From positions 1-42,745 of the forward strand of contig NZ_MABH01000155.1 of assembly GCF_001720585.1 (NCBI RefSeq): a stretch of 42,745 nucleotides of DNA, read 5' to 3'. The stretch comes from Cereibacter johrii (GTDB taxonomy: Bacteria > Pseudomonadota > Alphaproteobacteria > Rhodobacterales > Rhodobacteraceae). Positions 29,064-37,200 of this stretch are shown here, one piece after another. Under the pieces are notes generated by a model. It ran no database searches and was not told where the DNA came from. It saw nothing but the letters and a program-made list of their open reading frames with translations. Position numbers and translations under genes: made by a program. How positions within the stretch are numbered: the first letter of the stretch is position 1; each line of letters begins with the position of its first letter.

Positions 29064-30134
29064 ATGACCGATCCGTTTGCGTTTCTGGATCTCAGCGTGC
29101 CCATGGCGAAGCGCGTCGCGGCCTTCGACTGGGCGGCGACACCTCTGGGCCCGATCCGGGACTGGCCGCCTGCCCTCAAGGTCAGCGTGGCGATGACGCT
29201 GAACTCGGGCTTCGCGCAATGTCTGTGCTGGGGGCCGGACCACATCGCGATCTTCAACGACGCGTTCGTGCCGATCCTCGGCAACAAGGGCGATTGTCTG
29301 GGCTTGCCCTTCTCGGTGATCTGGCACGAGGCATGGTCTTCCATCGGGCCCATCGCGGCGAGGGCCCTGGCGGGCAAGTCCACCTTCATCAAGGATTTCC
29401 CGCTGTCGGTCCTGCGCAATGACCGCGGGATGGAGAAGGCCTTCTTCACCTTCTCCTACAGTCCCGTCGCGGACGAGGCGGGCGTGATCCGCGGCTTCAT
29501 CGACACGGTGGTGGAAACGACCGATCGCGTCCGGTTCGAGCGCCGCGCCGCCATCAGCAACCGCGAGCTCGTTCACCGGATGAAGAATTCCTACGCTCTC
29601 GTTTCCGCCGTCGTGCGGCAGAGCGCGCGCCGGGCGGCGACGGTGGAGGACCTGACCGAGAAGCTGCTCCACCGCCTTGAAGACATGGGACAGGCGCAGA
29701 ATATCCTGTCCCTGCGCGGCACCTCGCGGGCCACGGTCAACGAGGTTCTGGCCCGCGTCCACCGGCGGCTCGACGACAAGGGCTGCAGGTTCCTGGCCTC
29801 CGGCCCGGAGGTTTCCCTGACCGGCAAGCAGACGTTCGCCCTGACGCTTGCCATGTTCGAGCTGGCGACCAACGCGGTGAAATACGGCGCGCTGTCCGCG
29901 GACGAAGGGCGGGTCACGGTCGAATGGTCCGAAACCCGGGACGCAGGGGCCCGCAGGTTGCATTTGTCCTGGACCGAGCGCGGCGGACCGCCTGTCACAC
30001 CTCCGAGGCATCGCGGCTTTGGCAGCTTCCTCGTCAAGCAGCTTCTCGCGGCCGAGTTCGACGGCACGGTCGAGGTGAGCTACGAGCCCGCGGGCCTCCA
30101 CTTCGAACTGATCGCGCCCCTGGGCGGCGCCTGA
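29064..30134 (+). CDS. Second HWE-family histidine kinase with PAS-like sensor
   Basis: 356 residues, soluble. An N-terminal PAS-like domain starts FDWAATPLGPIRDWPPALK, a block common in alphaproteobacterial HWE kinases, with IFNDAFVPILGNK. The phospho-acceptor is His171 in NRELVHRMKNSYALV; N-box FELATNAVKYGALS; WxE in SWTERGGPP. GGAG upstream of the ATG at 29064 decides the start over ATGs at 29007 and 29025. No receiver gene is adjacent on its strand, so its partner is unknown (orphan kinase). Confidence 0.92.
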   Translation: MTDPFAFLDLSVPMAKRVAAFDWAATPLGPIRDWPPALKVSVAMTLNSGFAQCLCWGPDHIAIFNDAFVPILGNKGDCLGLPFSVIWHEAWSSIGPIAARALAGKSTFIKDFPLSVLRNDRGMEKAFFTFSYSPVADEAGVIRGFIDTVVETTDRVRFERRAAISNRELVHRMKNSYALVSAVVRQSARRAATVEDLTEKLLHRLEDMGQAQNILSLRGTSRATVNEVLARVHRRLDDKGCRFLASGPEVSLTGKQTFALTLAMFELATNAVKYGALSADEGRVTVEWSETRDAGARRLHLSWTERGGPPVTPPRHRGFGSFLVKQLLAAEFDGTVEVSYEPAGLHFELIAPLGGA

Positions 30135-30301
30135 CCGGCCCGGCGACCACTCCGGACGGGCCGCAGCCCTTCGCCGGCCACTGTCTGGAAGCGATAGCAG
30201 TCTTTGCCATCGCGTCTGCATCGGCCCGCCGCCCTCTCGGGGGCGACTCCGGGCCTCTTCGGCTCAGGCGGGCGGCTTCGGTCTCCATCGCGGCCCGGCC
30301 C

Positions 30302-31081
30302 TCACACCGTGGGCACCGTGCCCCCGTCGATCACATGTTCCGTCCCGGTGATGCTCGCCGCCCGGTCCGAGGCGAGGAAGGCGATCAGGTTCGCGATCTC
30401 GGCAGGGGCGGAGGGGCGGCCGAGGGGGATGCCGCCGAGCGAGGCCATGATCCTGCGCTTGCCGTCCTCGAGATCGGTGCCCGCCTCGGCGGCCAGACGC
30501 TCGGCCAGCCGGAGCGAGGCCTCGGTCGCGATCCAGCCGGGCGCCACGCGCACCACGCGCACGCCCTTCGGCGCCACCTCCTTCGACAGGCTCTTGCTGT
30601 AGGCCGACAGCGCGGCCTTGGCGGCGGCATAGCCCGTCGTCGCTTCGGGCAGCGGCAGGAGGCGCTGGATCGAGGTGACATGGACGACGACGCCCGCCCC
30701 CCGCGCCACCATGCCGGGCAACAGCGCGCGGTCGAGGCGGACGGCAGGCATCAGGTTCAGGTTCAGCTCCGCCTGCCATTCCGCCTCGCCCAGAGCGGCG
30801 AAGCCGCCGCCCGGCGCAGAGGATCCGCCGAGCATATGGACGAGGATGTCCACCCCGCCCAGTCGGTCGCGCACCGCCGCGGCCACCGTCTCGCAGCCTG
30901 CAGGCGTCGTCAGGTCGGCGGCGACGAACATCTCCTCCGGCAGGTCGCCCGGGCGGTTGCGCGCCGAGGTCAGGACCTCCGCCCCGAGCTCGCGGAAAAG
31001 CGCGAGCGTGGCGGCGCCCGCGCCCTGCGTGCCGCCGGTGATGAGGGCGCGCTTGCCCTGCAGCGTCAGGAACCCGGTCAT
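30302..31081 (-). CDS. Short-chain dehydrogenase/reductase (SDR)
   Basis: 259 residues. NAD(P)-binding TGGTQGAG at 15-22, catalytic triad Ser137, Tyr151 and Lys155 (YAAAK), and the SDR tail ending [15 protein letters not shown] cytoplasmic oxidoreductase; the alcohol/ketone substrate is unknown. Its ATG overlaps the stop of the SnoaL-like gene (ATGA), so the two are coupled, and the pair is divergent from a LysR gene that probably controls it. Confidence 0.93.
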   Translation of the reverse strand: MTGFLTLQGKRALITGGTQGAGAATLALFRELGAEVLTSARNRPGDLPEEMFVAADLTTPAGCETVAAAVRDRLGGVDILVHMLGGSSAPGGGFAALGEAEWQAELNLNLMPAVRLDRALLPGMVARGAGVVVHVTSIQRLLPLPEATTGYAAAKAALSAYSKSLSKEVAPKGVRVVRVAPGWIATEASLRLAERLAAEAGTDLEDGKRRIMASLGGIPLGRPSAPAEIANLIAFLASDRAASITGTEHVIDGGTVPTV

Positions 31082-31401
31082 CCGCCGATCCTCAGATCGG
31101 CGATGCGGTCGCCCGACAGGCCGAAGGTGAAGGTCAGCACCGCCGGGCTGCCGGGGAAATCGCCGCTGACGCGCGCGCGGACCACGGTCTTGCCGCGGGC
31201 CTCGGTCACCTCCAGCGGTTCGGCGCGGTGGCGATAGGTCGCCTTGGCGGCCTTCCACCATGCCTCGATCTCGGCGGGGCCGCGATGGCTTCTCCCTTCG
31301 TCATGGACGATGGCGTCCGGCGCGAACGCCGCGGCAAAGCGCGCGCCATCCTGGGGCGCCTCTGCGGTGAAATAGGTCTCGATCGGCGCGGGAAGGGTCA
31401 T
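31078..31401 (-). CDS. SnoaL/NTF2-like small protein
   Basis: 107 residues with the cone-shaped NTF2 fold pattern: helix [19 protein letters not shown], then [20 protein letters not shown], then [17 protein letters not shown]. Such proteins act as small isomerases, hydrolases or ligand-binding partners. AAGGAG lies 7 bases before the ATG. First gene of the two-gene SDR operon. Confidence 0.85.
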   Translation of the reverse strand: MTLPAPIETYFTAEAPQDGARFAAAFAPDAIVHDEGRSHRGPAEIEAWWKAAKATYRHRAEPLEVTEARGKTVVRARVSGDFPGSPAVLTFTFGLSGDRIADLRIGG

Positions 31402-31447
31402 GGGAAGCTCCTTTGCTGTGAGCCCCATCATAATCCTCGACGAAGAG

Positions 31448-31460
31448 CCCGATAATCGGG
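31448..31460. promoter_or_regulatory. Palindromic operator candidate between LysR gene and SDR operon
   Basis: CCCGATAATCGGG is a perfect 6+1+6 palindrome, centred 45 bp before the LysR ATG and 53 bp before the SnoaL-like ATG. A related ATAATC lies 20 bp to the left. This is the usual LysR regulator/operator layout. Confidence 0.6.
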
Positions 31461-31498
31461 ATAGATCGGCATCTGGAGATGACAGGATCGGGACAATC

Positions 31499-32389
31499 AT
31501 GGAGAGCGGATTGAAGGGGCTCGAGGCGGTTCTGGCCATCGCGCGCAAGGGCTCGTTCCGGGCGGCGGCGCTGGATCTGGGCGTCTCGACCACCGCGCTG
31601 TCGCATACGGTCGGGCGGCTCGAGGCGAGCCTCGGCGTGCGGCTCTTCCACCGCACCACCCGCAGCGTGGCCCTCACCGAGGCCGGACGCGACTTCGTCG
31701 CCCGCATCGCCCCGGCCCTGACCGAGATCCGCGCCGCGATGGAGACGGTCCGGTCGCAGCGCGCAACGCCCTCGGGCATGCTGCGGATCAACGCCTCCGT
31801 GCAGGCCGGGCGGGCGGTGGCGCCGCTCGTGCTGGCCTTCCTGCGCCGCTACCCCGAGATGCGGGTCGATCTGGTGACCGAGGGGCGGCTGGTCGATATC
31901 GTGGCGGAGGGGTTCGATCTCGGCATCCGGCCCGCCGATCTGGTGCCGCGCGACATGATCGCGCTGCCGCTGGGCCGTCCCGTGCGCCATGCGGTGGTGG
32001 CCTCTCCCGACTGGCTGGCCCGCCATCCGGCGCCGCGCTCGCCCGCCGATCTGGATCCTGAAGAGTGCCTCCGCGTGCGCCTGCCGAACGGTGCGCTGCT
32101 GCGCTGGCCTTTCGAGAAGGACGGGGTGTCGCTGCCCTTCGAGGCCAGGGGCCGCCTGACGGTGGACGAGGCCGCCATCGCCCGTGCCGCCGTGCTGGAC
32201 GGGGCGGGGATCGGATATGTCATCGAAGCGGATGTGGCCGAGGACATCGCCGCCGGCCGCATGATCCGCCTGCTGGAGGAGTGGACGCCCGACCGTCCCG
32301 GCTTCAGCCTCTATTACTCCGGCCGCCGCAACCCCTCGGCCGGCTTCACCGCCTTCCTCGCCCTCGTCCGCGAGAGGGAGGGGACATGA
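31499..32389 (+). CDS. LysR-family transcription regulator
   Basis: 296 residues. The N-terminal winged HTH (about 5-65) has [44 protein letters not shown]; the C-terminal periplasmic-binding-like effector domain (about 90-290) has the [11 protein letters not shown] stretch. Of the CrgA/YafC-like subgroup. Divergent from the SDR operon over a 97-bp gap with a palindrome, so probably its local regulator. The effector is unknown. The start at 31499 aligns with the family; upstream codons lie in the operator region. Confidence 0.93.
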   Translation: MESGLKGLEAVLAIARKGSFRAAALDLGVSTTALSHTVGRLEASLGVRLFHRTTRSVALTEAGRDFVARIAPALTEIRAAMETVRSQRATPSGMLRINASVQAGRAVAPLVLAFLRRYPEMRVDLVTEGRLVDIVAEGFDLGIRPADLVPRDMIALPLGRPVRHAVVASPDWLARHPAPRSPADLDPEECLRVRLPNGALLRWPFEKDGVSLPFEARGRLTVDEAAIARAAVLDGAGIGYVIEADVAEDIAAGRMIRLLEEWTPDRPGFSLYYSGRRNPSAGFTAFLALVREREGT

Positions 32390-32591
32390 GGCGGGAAGCA
32401 GCCACCGACGCGAATCTTTCGGAGACGGGCCTCCGGGATCGGAAGAGGCCCTGTCTGTCCCGGGGCCGGATGCCGGCCGCGCCGATTTCGCCTTGTGGAT
32501 AGTGCCCCCCCGGAGGGTTTGGCTAGGATGTCCGGGGCGAACATCCGTCTTCGGCCTCGGCCGGAACGCTCCGCAGGGGGAGGCTGTGACG

Positions 32592-33131
32592 ATGAGGCGT
32601 CATCGACTGGCAGTTGCTGCCGCCGCGCTTTGCTTTCAGACCGGCGCGCCGGCGCAGGCAGAGATGAGCGACAAGGACGCGGCCGTGGCGGCGCTGGCCC
32701 TGCTTGGCGTGGCCGCGCTCGCCCACAACAGGCACCATTGCCGCGAGGGCTATGCCCCGCAGGGCGGCGACCGGATGGCCGAGTTCGAGCGCGGCTATCG
32801 CGACGGTGTCCACGGCCATGCCTACACCAGCCACGGCAGCACCGTGGATTATGCCGAGGGCTATCGGGCCGGCGACAGGGAGCGCGAGAACAGCATGGCG
32901 CATCGCAGGAACACCACGGCCGCGAGCAAGGCTCTGCCGATGGCAAACCAGGGATGTGCGAGGATCGTCGCGCAGAACTTCGCAGTCGGCACCCATCAGG
33001 TGCATATCATCCGGGCCCGGTCGCCCGCGAAGCACGAATGGCAGATCGAGGCGGCCGTGGGCCACAGCCACATGGTCTGCAGGATGCGCGACAGCGGCGA
33101 GGTGATCGAGGTGCGCGGCGGGCGCCTCTGA
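32592..33131 (+). CDS. Secreted protein of unknown function
   Basis: 179 residues. Signal peptide about 1-23 (ends APAQA), then a short hydrophobic Ala/Leu stretch, then ERGYRDGVHGHAYTSH and AEGYRAGDRERENS, a twice-repeated GYR.G motif as in proteins that may cling to the envelope. The C-terminal half has two Cys (CARIV, VCRMR) that could form a disulfide. GGGGAGG lies upstream of the ATG. I do not recognise the family. Followed after 27 bp by the SH3 protein, so probably one operon. Confidence 0.72.
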   Translation: MRRHRLAVAAAALCFQTGAPAQAEMSDKDAAVAALALLGVAALAHNRHHCREGYAPQGGDRMAEFERGYRDGVHGHAYTSHGSTVDYAEGYRAGDRERENSMAHRRNTTAASKALPMANQGCARIVAQNFAVGTHQVHIIRARSPAKHEWQIEAAVGHSHMVCRMRDSGEVIEVRGGRL

Positions 33132-33158
33132 CCCGCCTTTCCCTGTCGGAGAACCGCC

Positions 33159-34145
33159 ATGCCCGATCCCCGCCGCCCGTCCCGACTTGCCGCAGGCATC
33201 TTCCTGTCTCTTGCCCTCGCTCAGGCGAGCCCCGCACAGCCCACCCGCACCGAGACCGTGCCGGCCCCGGCGCTCGTCGCAGGCACGATCCTGAAAGGCA
33301 CCCTGCAGGGCGACGAGAGCAGGATCTATGCGGTGGACGGCGCGGCCGGGCAGACCCTGTCGGTCGATCTTCAGACCTCCAACGCCAGCCTCTCCTTCAC
33401 CGTTCTGCCCGAAGGATCTCAGGAGGCGCTGTTCGATGCCTCCACCTCCGGTCCTGTGGCGGACATCCCGCTGCCCGCCCCCGGAATCTATCTGGTGCAG
33501 GTCCATCTGATGCGCAGCGCCGCCCGGCGCGCCGAGGGCGCCCGCTATGCTCTGGGGATCGGCCTCGCCGGGGCGGATCTGGCCGACGGCCTCGCTGGGG
33601 GGCCGGACTGGTGGCAGGTATCGGGGATCCGCGAGGGCGCGCTGAACGTCCGGTCAGGGCCCGATGCGCGCTACGGCGTGGTGGGCAAGGCGCAGAACGG
33701 CGAGCTGGCGCAGAACCGCGGCTGCCGGATGACCGGACCGGCCCGCTGGTGCAGCATCCGCGTCGCCGGATCGGGGCTGCAGGGGTGGGTCGCGGGACGG
33801 TATCTGATCGAAGGGGCCGCCCCTGCCGCGGCCGAGGTGCCGGAGGGCGGCCCGAAGGGCAATGGCGTGCCCTTCGATGCCGCCGGCACCGCCCGCTGTG
33901 CGCAGGCCCCGGACGCGGCGCTGGGCCCCTGCCCCTTCGGCGTCGTGCGCGAGGGTCCGGGCAGGGCCGGCGTCTGGATCGCCCTCGGCGACGGGACAGA
34001 GCGCGCCATCCTGTTCGAGGGCGGCCTCCCGGTCTCGGCCGACGCGGCCGCGCCGCTGAGCTTTTCGAAGGAGGGCGACCTGTTCACGATCACGGTCGGC
34101 GCGGAGCGCTACCAGTTTCCCGAAGCGGTGATGAACGGCGGCTGA
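33159..34145 (+). CDS. Secreted protein with bacterial SH3 domain
   Basis: 328 residues. Signal peptide 1-26 (ends ASPAQ), a beta-rich pre-domain (about 40-120, a C-terminal pre-peptidase-like fold), then an SH3b domain at about 155-216 (GALNVRSGPDARYGVVGKAQ, GWVAGRYL), and a C-terminal beta domain with paired Cys. SH3b domains bind cell-wall peptides. GGAG upstream of the ATG. The role in the periplasm is unknown. Confidence 0.8.
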   Translation: MPDPRRPSRLAAGIFLSLALAQASPAQPTRTETVPAPALVAGTILKGTLQGDESRIYAVDGAAGQTLSVDLQTSNASLSFTVLPEGSQEALFDASTSGPVADIPLPAPGIYLVQVHLMRSAARRAEGARYALGIGLAGADLADGLAGGPDWWQVSGIREGALNVRSGPDARYGVVGKAQNGELAQNRGCRMTGPARWCSIRVAGSGLQGWVAGRYLIEGAAPAAAEVPEGGPKGNGVPFDAAGTARCAQAPDAALGPCPFGVVREGPGRAGVWIALGDGTERAILFEGGLPVSADAAAPLSFSKEGDLFTITVGAERYQFPEAVMNGG

Positions 34146-34400
34146 CGAAGCTCGCGCCTTCGGCTGCCGGTTCCTCGGGCGCGGGCCTCGCATCGGCACG
34201 GACCGGGGATCTGAGGCCGGCACCCGGCGGGGCAGAGCAACCCTTCGCTGCCCGAGGCCACCACCGTCCCGCACAGAGCACCTCGAAGGCCCGAGATCGC
34301 CCGGTTGCCACTGCCGGAAACCGGCGCGGTCCGGGTGGAAAGCCCTGCCGCACCCGCAGCATCGGAAGAGGTGGCTCCGACAGGCGCCTCAGAAATGAAA

Positions 34401-34423
34401 AACGGGCGGCCGAGCCGCCCGTT
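34401..34423 (-). terminator. Terminator of cspA
   Basis: Perfect 10-bp stem AACGGGCGGC (34401-34410) with GCCGCCCGTT (34414-34423) and a 3-base loop. Reading the minus strand it continues into TTTTTCATTTC. It sits 25 bp after the cspA stop; on the plus strand it may also stop the SH3-gene transcript (GTTCTT). Confidence 0.9.
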
Positions 34424-34447
34424 CTTGCCTTGATGTCGACCTGCCGA

Positions 34448-34654
34448 TCAGGCGAGAGCGAGGTTCGTTGCCGATTCGCGGCCGTTGCGGTCGGTTTCGA
34501 GATCGAAGGTCACGGCCTGGCCGTCATTGAGCTGACGGATGCCGGCGCGCTCGAGGGCGCTGATGTGGACGAACACGTCCTTCGAGCCACCCGCCGGAGC
34601 GATGAAGCCGAAACCTTTGGTGGCGTTGAACCATTTCACGGTGCCATTGGCCAT
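34448..34654 (-). CDS. cspA: Cold-shock protein (CspA family)
   Basis: 68 residues, one cold-shock domain. MANGTVKWFNATKGFGFI contains RNP1 (KGFGFI) and DVFVHISAL is RNP2. Binds single-stranded nucleic acid as an RNA chaperone. AAGGAA precedes the ATG at 34654. A long upstream region (over 700 bp without a gene) leaves room for a structured 5' leader as known for csp genes. Several paralogues usually exist, so the symbol is generic. Confidence 0.95.
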   Translation of the reverse strand: MANGTVKWFNATKGFGFIAPAGGSKDVFVHISALERAGIRQLNDGQAVTFDLETDRNGRESATNLALA

Positions 34655-35463
34655 CGTGGTATTTCCTTATCTTGACGCCATCCGCTGTATGCGATGGCCC
34701 GGCCCAGTCTCGTCAGAGTCGCAACTGAAGCCGCAAGGAAACAGAAGGTCGAAAGAGATGCTTTGCCCCGCCTGTATGACAGAAACCGAGCGGCAAAACA
34801 ACCTTTGTCGAGCGACCGGCCCCTGATCCCCTCACGGCGGCAGGCGGATGGCCGCGCATCGACCCCGTCCAGACCCTCGCGAGGGACGCTCGTCCAGCCT
34901 CTGCGGCCCGGAGGCCGGGGCTCTCTCAGGCACAGGCTCTTGCCGCGCGGGGCCCTCCCGTGGGGTGAGGGACAGAGGCGGATCGGTGCAGCCGATGTCG
35001 CACCTTCCCGCAAAGCGCAGGAGCATGTGGAGCTGTGGCCGCCTGCCATACCGGCGCCGGGCGCCGCCTGTTCGACGACGACGGACCGGCGTCTTCCACC
35101 TCGGCCGGGCTCCCGGCGGCGCCTGCCCGCACCGGGGGTCGCGGCAATGGTGGGGCCGCGAGGGGCCAGGCATCATCCTGCGACCCATGCCGCCCGACAG
35201 CCGAAAGTCAGGGCAGGTGCCCCGACTGCACCCTCCCTGCCCGGATCATCCGACGAGGGCCGCGAACCGGAAGCTCTCGGCCGCGTTCCTCTGCAGGATC
35301 ACCGACGCGAGGAGCACAGGGAGGCCATGAGGACGGATCTTGCCATCGGGAGGGCGCGCGGGGCGCCGATCGTTGCGGCTTCTGGACCGGGGTGCGGTGA
35401 CATCGGCTCAGGCAGGCGGGGGGCGCCACGCCATCCCGTCCTCCTCTCCGGAGGCCCGCGCTG
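34655..35463. other. Long gene-free region upstream of cspA
   Basis: About 800 bp without a convincing gene. The first 100 bp must carry the cspA leader and promoter. An open frame 35328-35464 with GGGAGG before its ATG ends in TGATG overlapping the next gene; it could be a 45-residue leader ORF but has no family features. Confidence 0.5.
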
Positions 35464-35916
35464 ATGCGCCCGCGGACCCTCCTCCTCGGCCTGGGCCTCT
35501 TGGGGCTCGGCGCGGTGGCGCTGGGCGCGCGGAGCCGCGGGCGGCCGGGCTGGCTCCGCCGCCTTCCGAGCCCCGCGCCGCATATCCTCGCCTTCGAGCT
35601 GGGCGGTCACGTCGGACGGCCCGAGATCCGGCGAATGGCGGAGACCGTCCTCGCGGCCTTCGACCGGTTCGAGAGCGTCGATATGCTGGTGGTGCTGCCG
35701 GAGTTCACCGGTCTCACCCCCGCCGCGGCCCTCGATCTCGAGGGGCTGAAAGCGGGCTTCCGCTCGCTCGGCAGGGTCCGCCGCTATGCCGTCGTCGAGC
35801 CTCCGAAGATCGCAGCCCTGATAATCGAGACGAGCGACTGGTTCATCCCGGTTCAGGCGCGCACCTTTCCGCTGGCGCAGAGGGCCGCCGCGGAGGAATG
35901 GGTGGCGCGCCCCTGA
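35464..35916 (+). CDS. SpoIIAA-like (STAS-related) protein with N-terminal membrane anchor
   Basis: 150 residues. An N-terminal hydrophobic helix (about 4-22) followed by Arg-rich sequence, then a SpoIIAA-like domain (about 38-148): FELGGHVGRPEIRRMAET, VDMLVVLPEFTGLTPAAALD and YAVVEPPKIAALIIETSDWF. Soluble members of this family bind small hydrophobic molecules or act as stress-related anti-anti-sigma-like proteins. The membrane anchor is less usual. GGAGG lies about 10 bases before the ATG. Confidence 0.75.
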   Translation: MRPRTLLLGLGLLGLGAVALGARSRGRPGWLRRLPSPAPHILAFELGGHVGRPEIRRMAETVLAAFDRFESVDMLVVLPEFTGLTPAAALDLEGLKAGFRSLGRVRRYAVVEPPKIAALIIETSDWFIPVQARTFPLAQRAAAEEWVARP

Positions 35917-35953
35917 GCGCGTCCCGCGACGGGGGGAAGGCCCAAGCGCACGT

Positions 35954-35986
35954 CCTCGGGCCGTGCGGCCGCTGCGCGGCCCGAGG
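35954..35986. other. Perfect 10-bp inverted repeat after the SpoIIAA-like gene
   Basis: CCTCGGGCCG (35954-35963) pairs with CGGCCCGAGG (35977-35986). It lies 38 bp after the stop, so probably a transcript 3' end without a T run. Confidence 0.45.
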
Positions 35987-36151
35987 CGGCGGAGGCATGG
36001 CGCAGGGGGGCCGGGGGCGCTCGCGGGACCGTGATCTCTGAAGATCGCGGTGCAAGGCTCGAATCAGTTTGAAGAAATCCGCCTTTCGGGCATATTTCCC
36101 GAAGACCAAGGCGGCGGGATCAACCTGCCGGAGCAGTAAACGAGGCAGACG

Positions 36152-36463
36152 ATGAAGAAACCGGCCCTGGCAGCGGCGGCTTTTGCCGCGCTCGTTCTTC
36201 CCACAATCGCCACCGCCGGAGGTCCGATCGAACGGGCCTGCCTGCGCTCCGACCGGCAGGCCGCCAATGTGGCGACCTGCAACTGCATCCAGCAGGTTGC
36301 GGACATGACGCTGCCCTCGGGCGACCAGCGGCGCGCGGCGAAGTTCTTCGCCAATCCCGACGAGGCGCAGGACGTGCGCTTCTCGAGCCGCAGTTCGGAC
36401 ACGGCCTTCTGGAAGCGCTACAAGTCGTTCGGGGAAGCGGCTCAGGCCTATTGCGGCGGCTGA
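36152..36463 (+). CDS. Small secreted protein of unknown function
   Basis: 103 residues. Signal peptide 1-23 (ends ATAGG), then a conserved Cys-rich segment (ERACLRSDRQAANVATCNCI), and a C-terminal KSFGEAAQAYCGG. Resembles small conserved periplasmic proteins of Rhodobacterales; function unknown. Four Cys could form two disulfides. Its last about 90 coding bases and the following hairpin are duplicated 169 bp downstream. Confidence 0.75.
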   Translation: MKKPALAAAAFAALVLPTIATAGGPIERACLRSDRQAANVATCNCIQQVADMTLPSGDQRRAAKFFANPDEAQDVRFSSRSSDTAFWKRYKSFGEAAQAYCGG

Positions 36464-36470
36464 CGGCCGA

Positions 36471-36492
36471 GGGCGCGCCTCATCGCGCGCCC
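36471..36492 (+). terminator. Hairpin after the 36152 gene
   Basis: GGGCGCGC (36471-36478) pairs with GCGCGCCC (36485-36492) around CTCATC, 8 bp after the stop. A second copy of this hairpin occurs at 36640-36661. Confidence 0.55.
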
Positions 36493-36540
36493 GGCCCGCA
36501 CATCCGTGCCCTGAGGCAAGGCTCTGCGCCCATCCCGAGG

Positions 36541-36661
36541 AGCTGCACTTCTCGAGCCGCAGCCCGGCCGCGGCCTTCCGGAAGCCCCGCAGATCGTTCG
36601 GGGAAGCCGCTCAGGCCTGCTGCGGCGGCTGAAGGACGAGGGCGCGCGTCATCGCGCGCCC
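36541..36661 (+). pseudogene. Duplicated 3' end of the 36152 gene, decayed
   Basis: 36547-36632 repeats the end of the preceding gene: it would read HFSSRSPAAAFRKPRRSFGE then AAQACCGG and stop, against RFSSRSSDTAFWKRYKSFGE then AAQAYCGG. The following hairpin GGGCGCGC/GCGCGCCC (36640-36661) is also copied. Stop codons are 169 bp apart. No start codon and only the tail is present, so it is a gene fragment, not a second gene. Confidence 0.85.
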
Positions 36662-36671
36662 TGCCCGCATG

Positions 36672-37154
36672 TCAGTTGCCGTGCGTCATGCCCTTCATAT
36701 GCTCGCCCATCGGCGCCTCGCGGCTCAGGTCCACCGGCGCCGTCACCTCGAGCACCTTGCCGCTCTCGAAGGTGAGCGTCAGCGCGACCTCATCGCCCTC
36801 CTTCAGCGGCTTCGCGAGGCCCATCAGCATCACATGATCGCCGCCGCGGGCGAGCGCATGGCTGCCGTGCGCGGGCACCGCGAAGCCCTCGGTCACCTCG
36901 ACCATCTGCACGACCCCGTCCTGTCCGGCGAGGTGCGTGTGGAGTTCGGCCCGGGCGGCCGCGTCGGTTGCGACCGAGACGAGGCGATCATCGCTGGAAC
37001 CGTGGTTCTCGATCACCATGAAGATGGCGCCCGACTGGGCGGCGGGGCTCGCAACGCGGGCATAGGCGTCGGTCACGGCAAGCTCGCTGTCGGCGAAGGC
37101 CGGCAGGGCGAGGGTCACGGCGGCGGCCGCGAGGATGGCTTGGAACGGGGTCAT
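36672..37154 (-). CDS. PCu(A)C periplasmic copper chaperone
   Basis: 160 residues. Signal peptide 1-21 (ends PAFA). The PCuAC fold carries the copper ligands His72/His74 (ELHTHLAG), Met84 (VQMVEV), and His107/Met109 in GGDHVMLMGL. It delivers Cu(I) to cytochrome oxidase centres in the periplasm. The Met/His-rich tail (MGEHMKGMTHGN) is an extra copper-binding end. The ATG at 37154 has AGGAGAGACAG in front, but that whole site is paired in a stem-loop with the end of the upstream DUF2946 ORF. Confidence 0.93.
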   Translation of the reverse strand: MTPFQAILAAAAVTLALPAFADSELAVTDAYARVASPAAQSGAIFMVIENHGSSDDRLVSVATDAAARAELHTHLAGQDGVVQMVEVTEGFAVPAHGSHALARGGDHVMLMGLAKPLKEGDEVALTLTFESGKVLEVTAPVDLSREAPMGEHMKGMTHGN

Positions 37155-37200
37155 CTGTCTCTCCTGAATGTCTGGGATGGCGATCAGGCGGAAGAGACAG
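37155..37200 (-). promoter_or_regulatory. Stem-loop sequestering the PCuAC ribosome site
   Basis: On the mRNA, CUGUCUCU (37193-37200) pairs with AGAGACAG (37155-37162) directly before the AUG, and CCUGA (37184-37188, including the upstream UGA stop) pairs with UCAGG (37163-37167); only a 4-base bulge separates the two arms. The Shine-Dalgarno AGGAGAG is fully inside the stem. The left arm lies in the last codons of the DUF2946 ORF, so ribosomes there would unfold it. Function as a switch is inference. Confidence 0.75.

Noticed and set aside
34759-34826. 22-codon frame starting MLCPACMTETE, a possible zinc-binding peptide
   Set aside because: Too short, weak ribosome site, lies in the cspA promoter region on the opposite strand; a CxxC pair alone is weak evidence.
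35328-35464. 45-codon frame with GGGAGG before the ATG and TGATG overlap to the SpoIIAA-like gene
   Set aside because: Only the ribosome site supports it; the peptide is Gly/Arg-rich with no recognisable domain. Kept as a remark in the gene-free entry.
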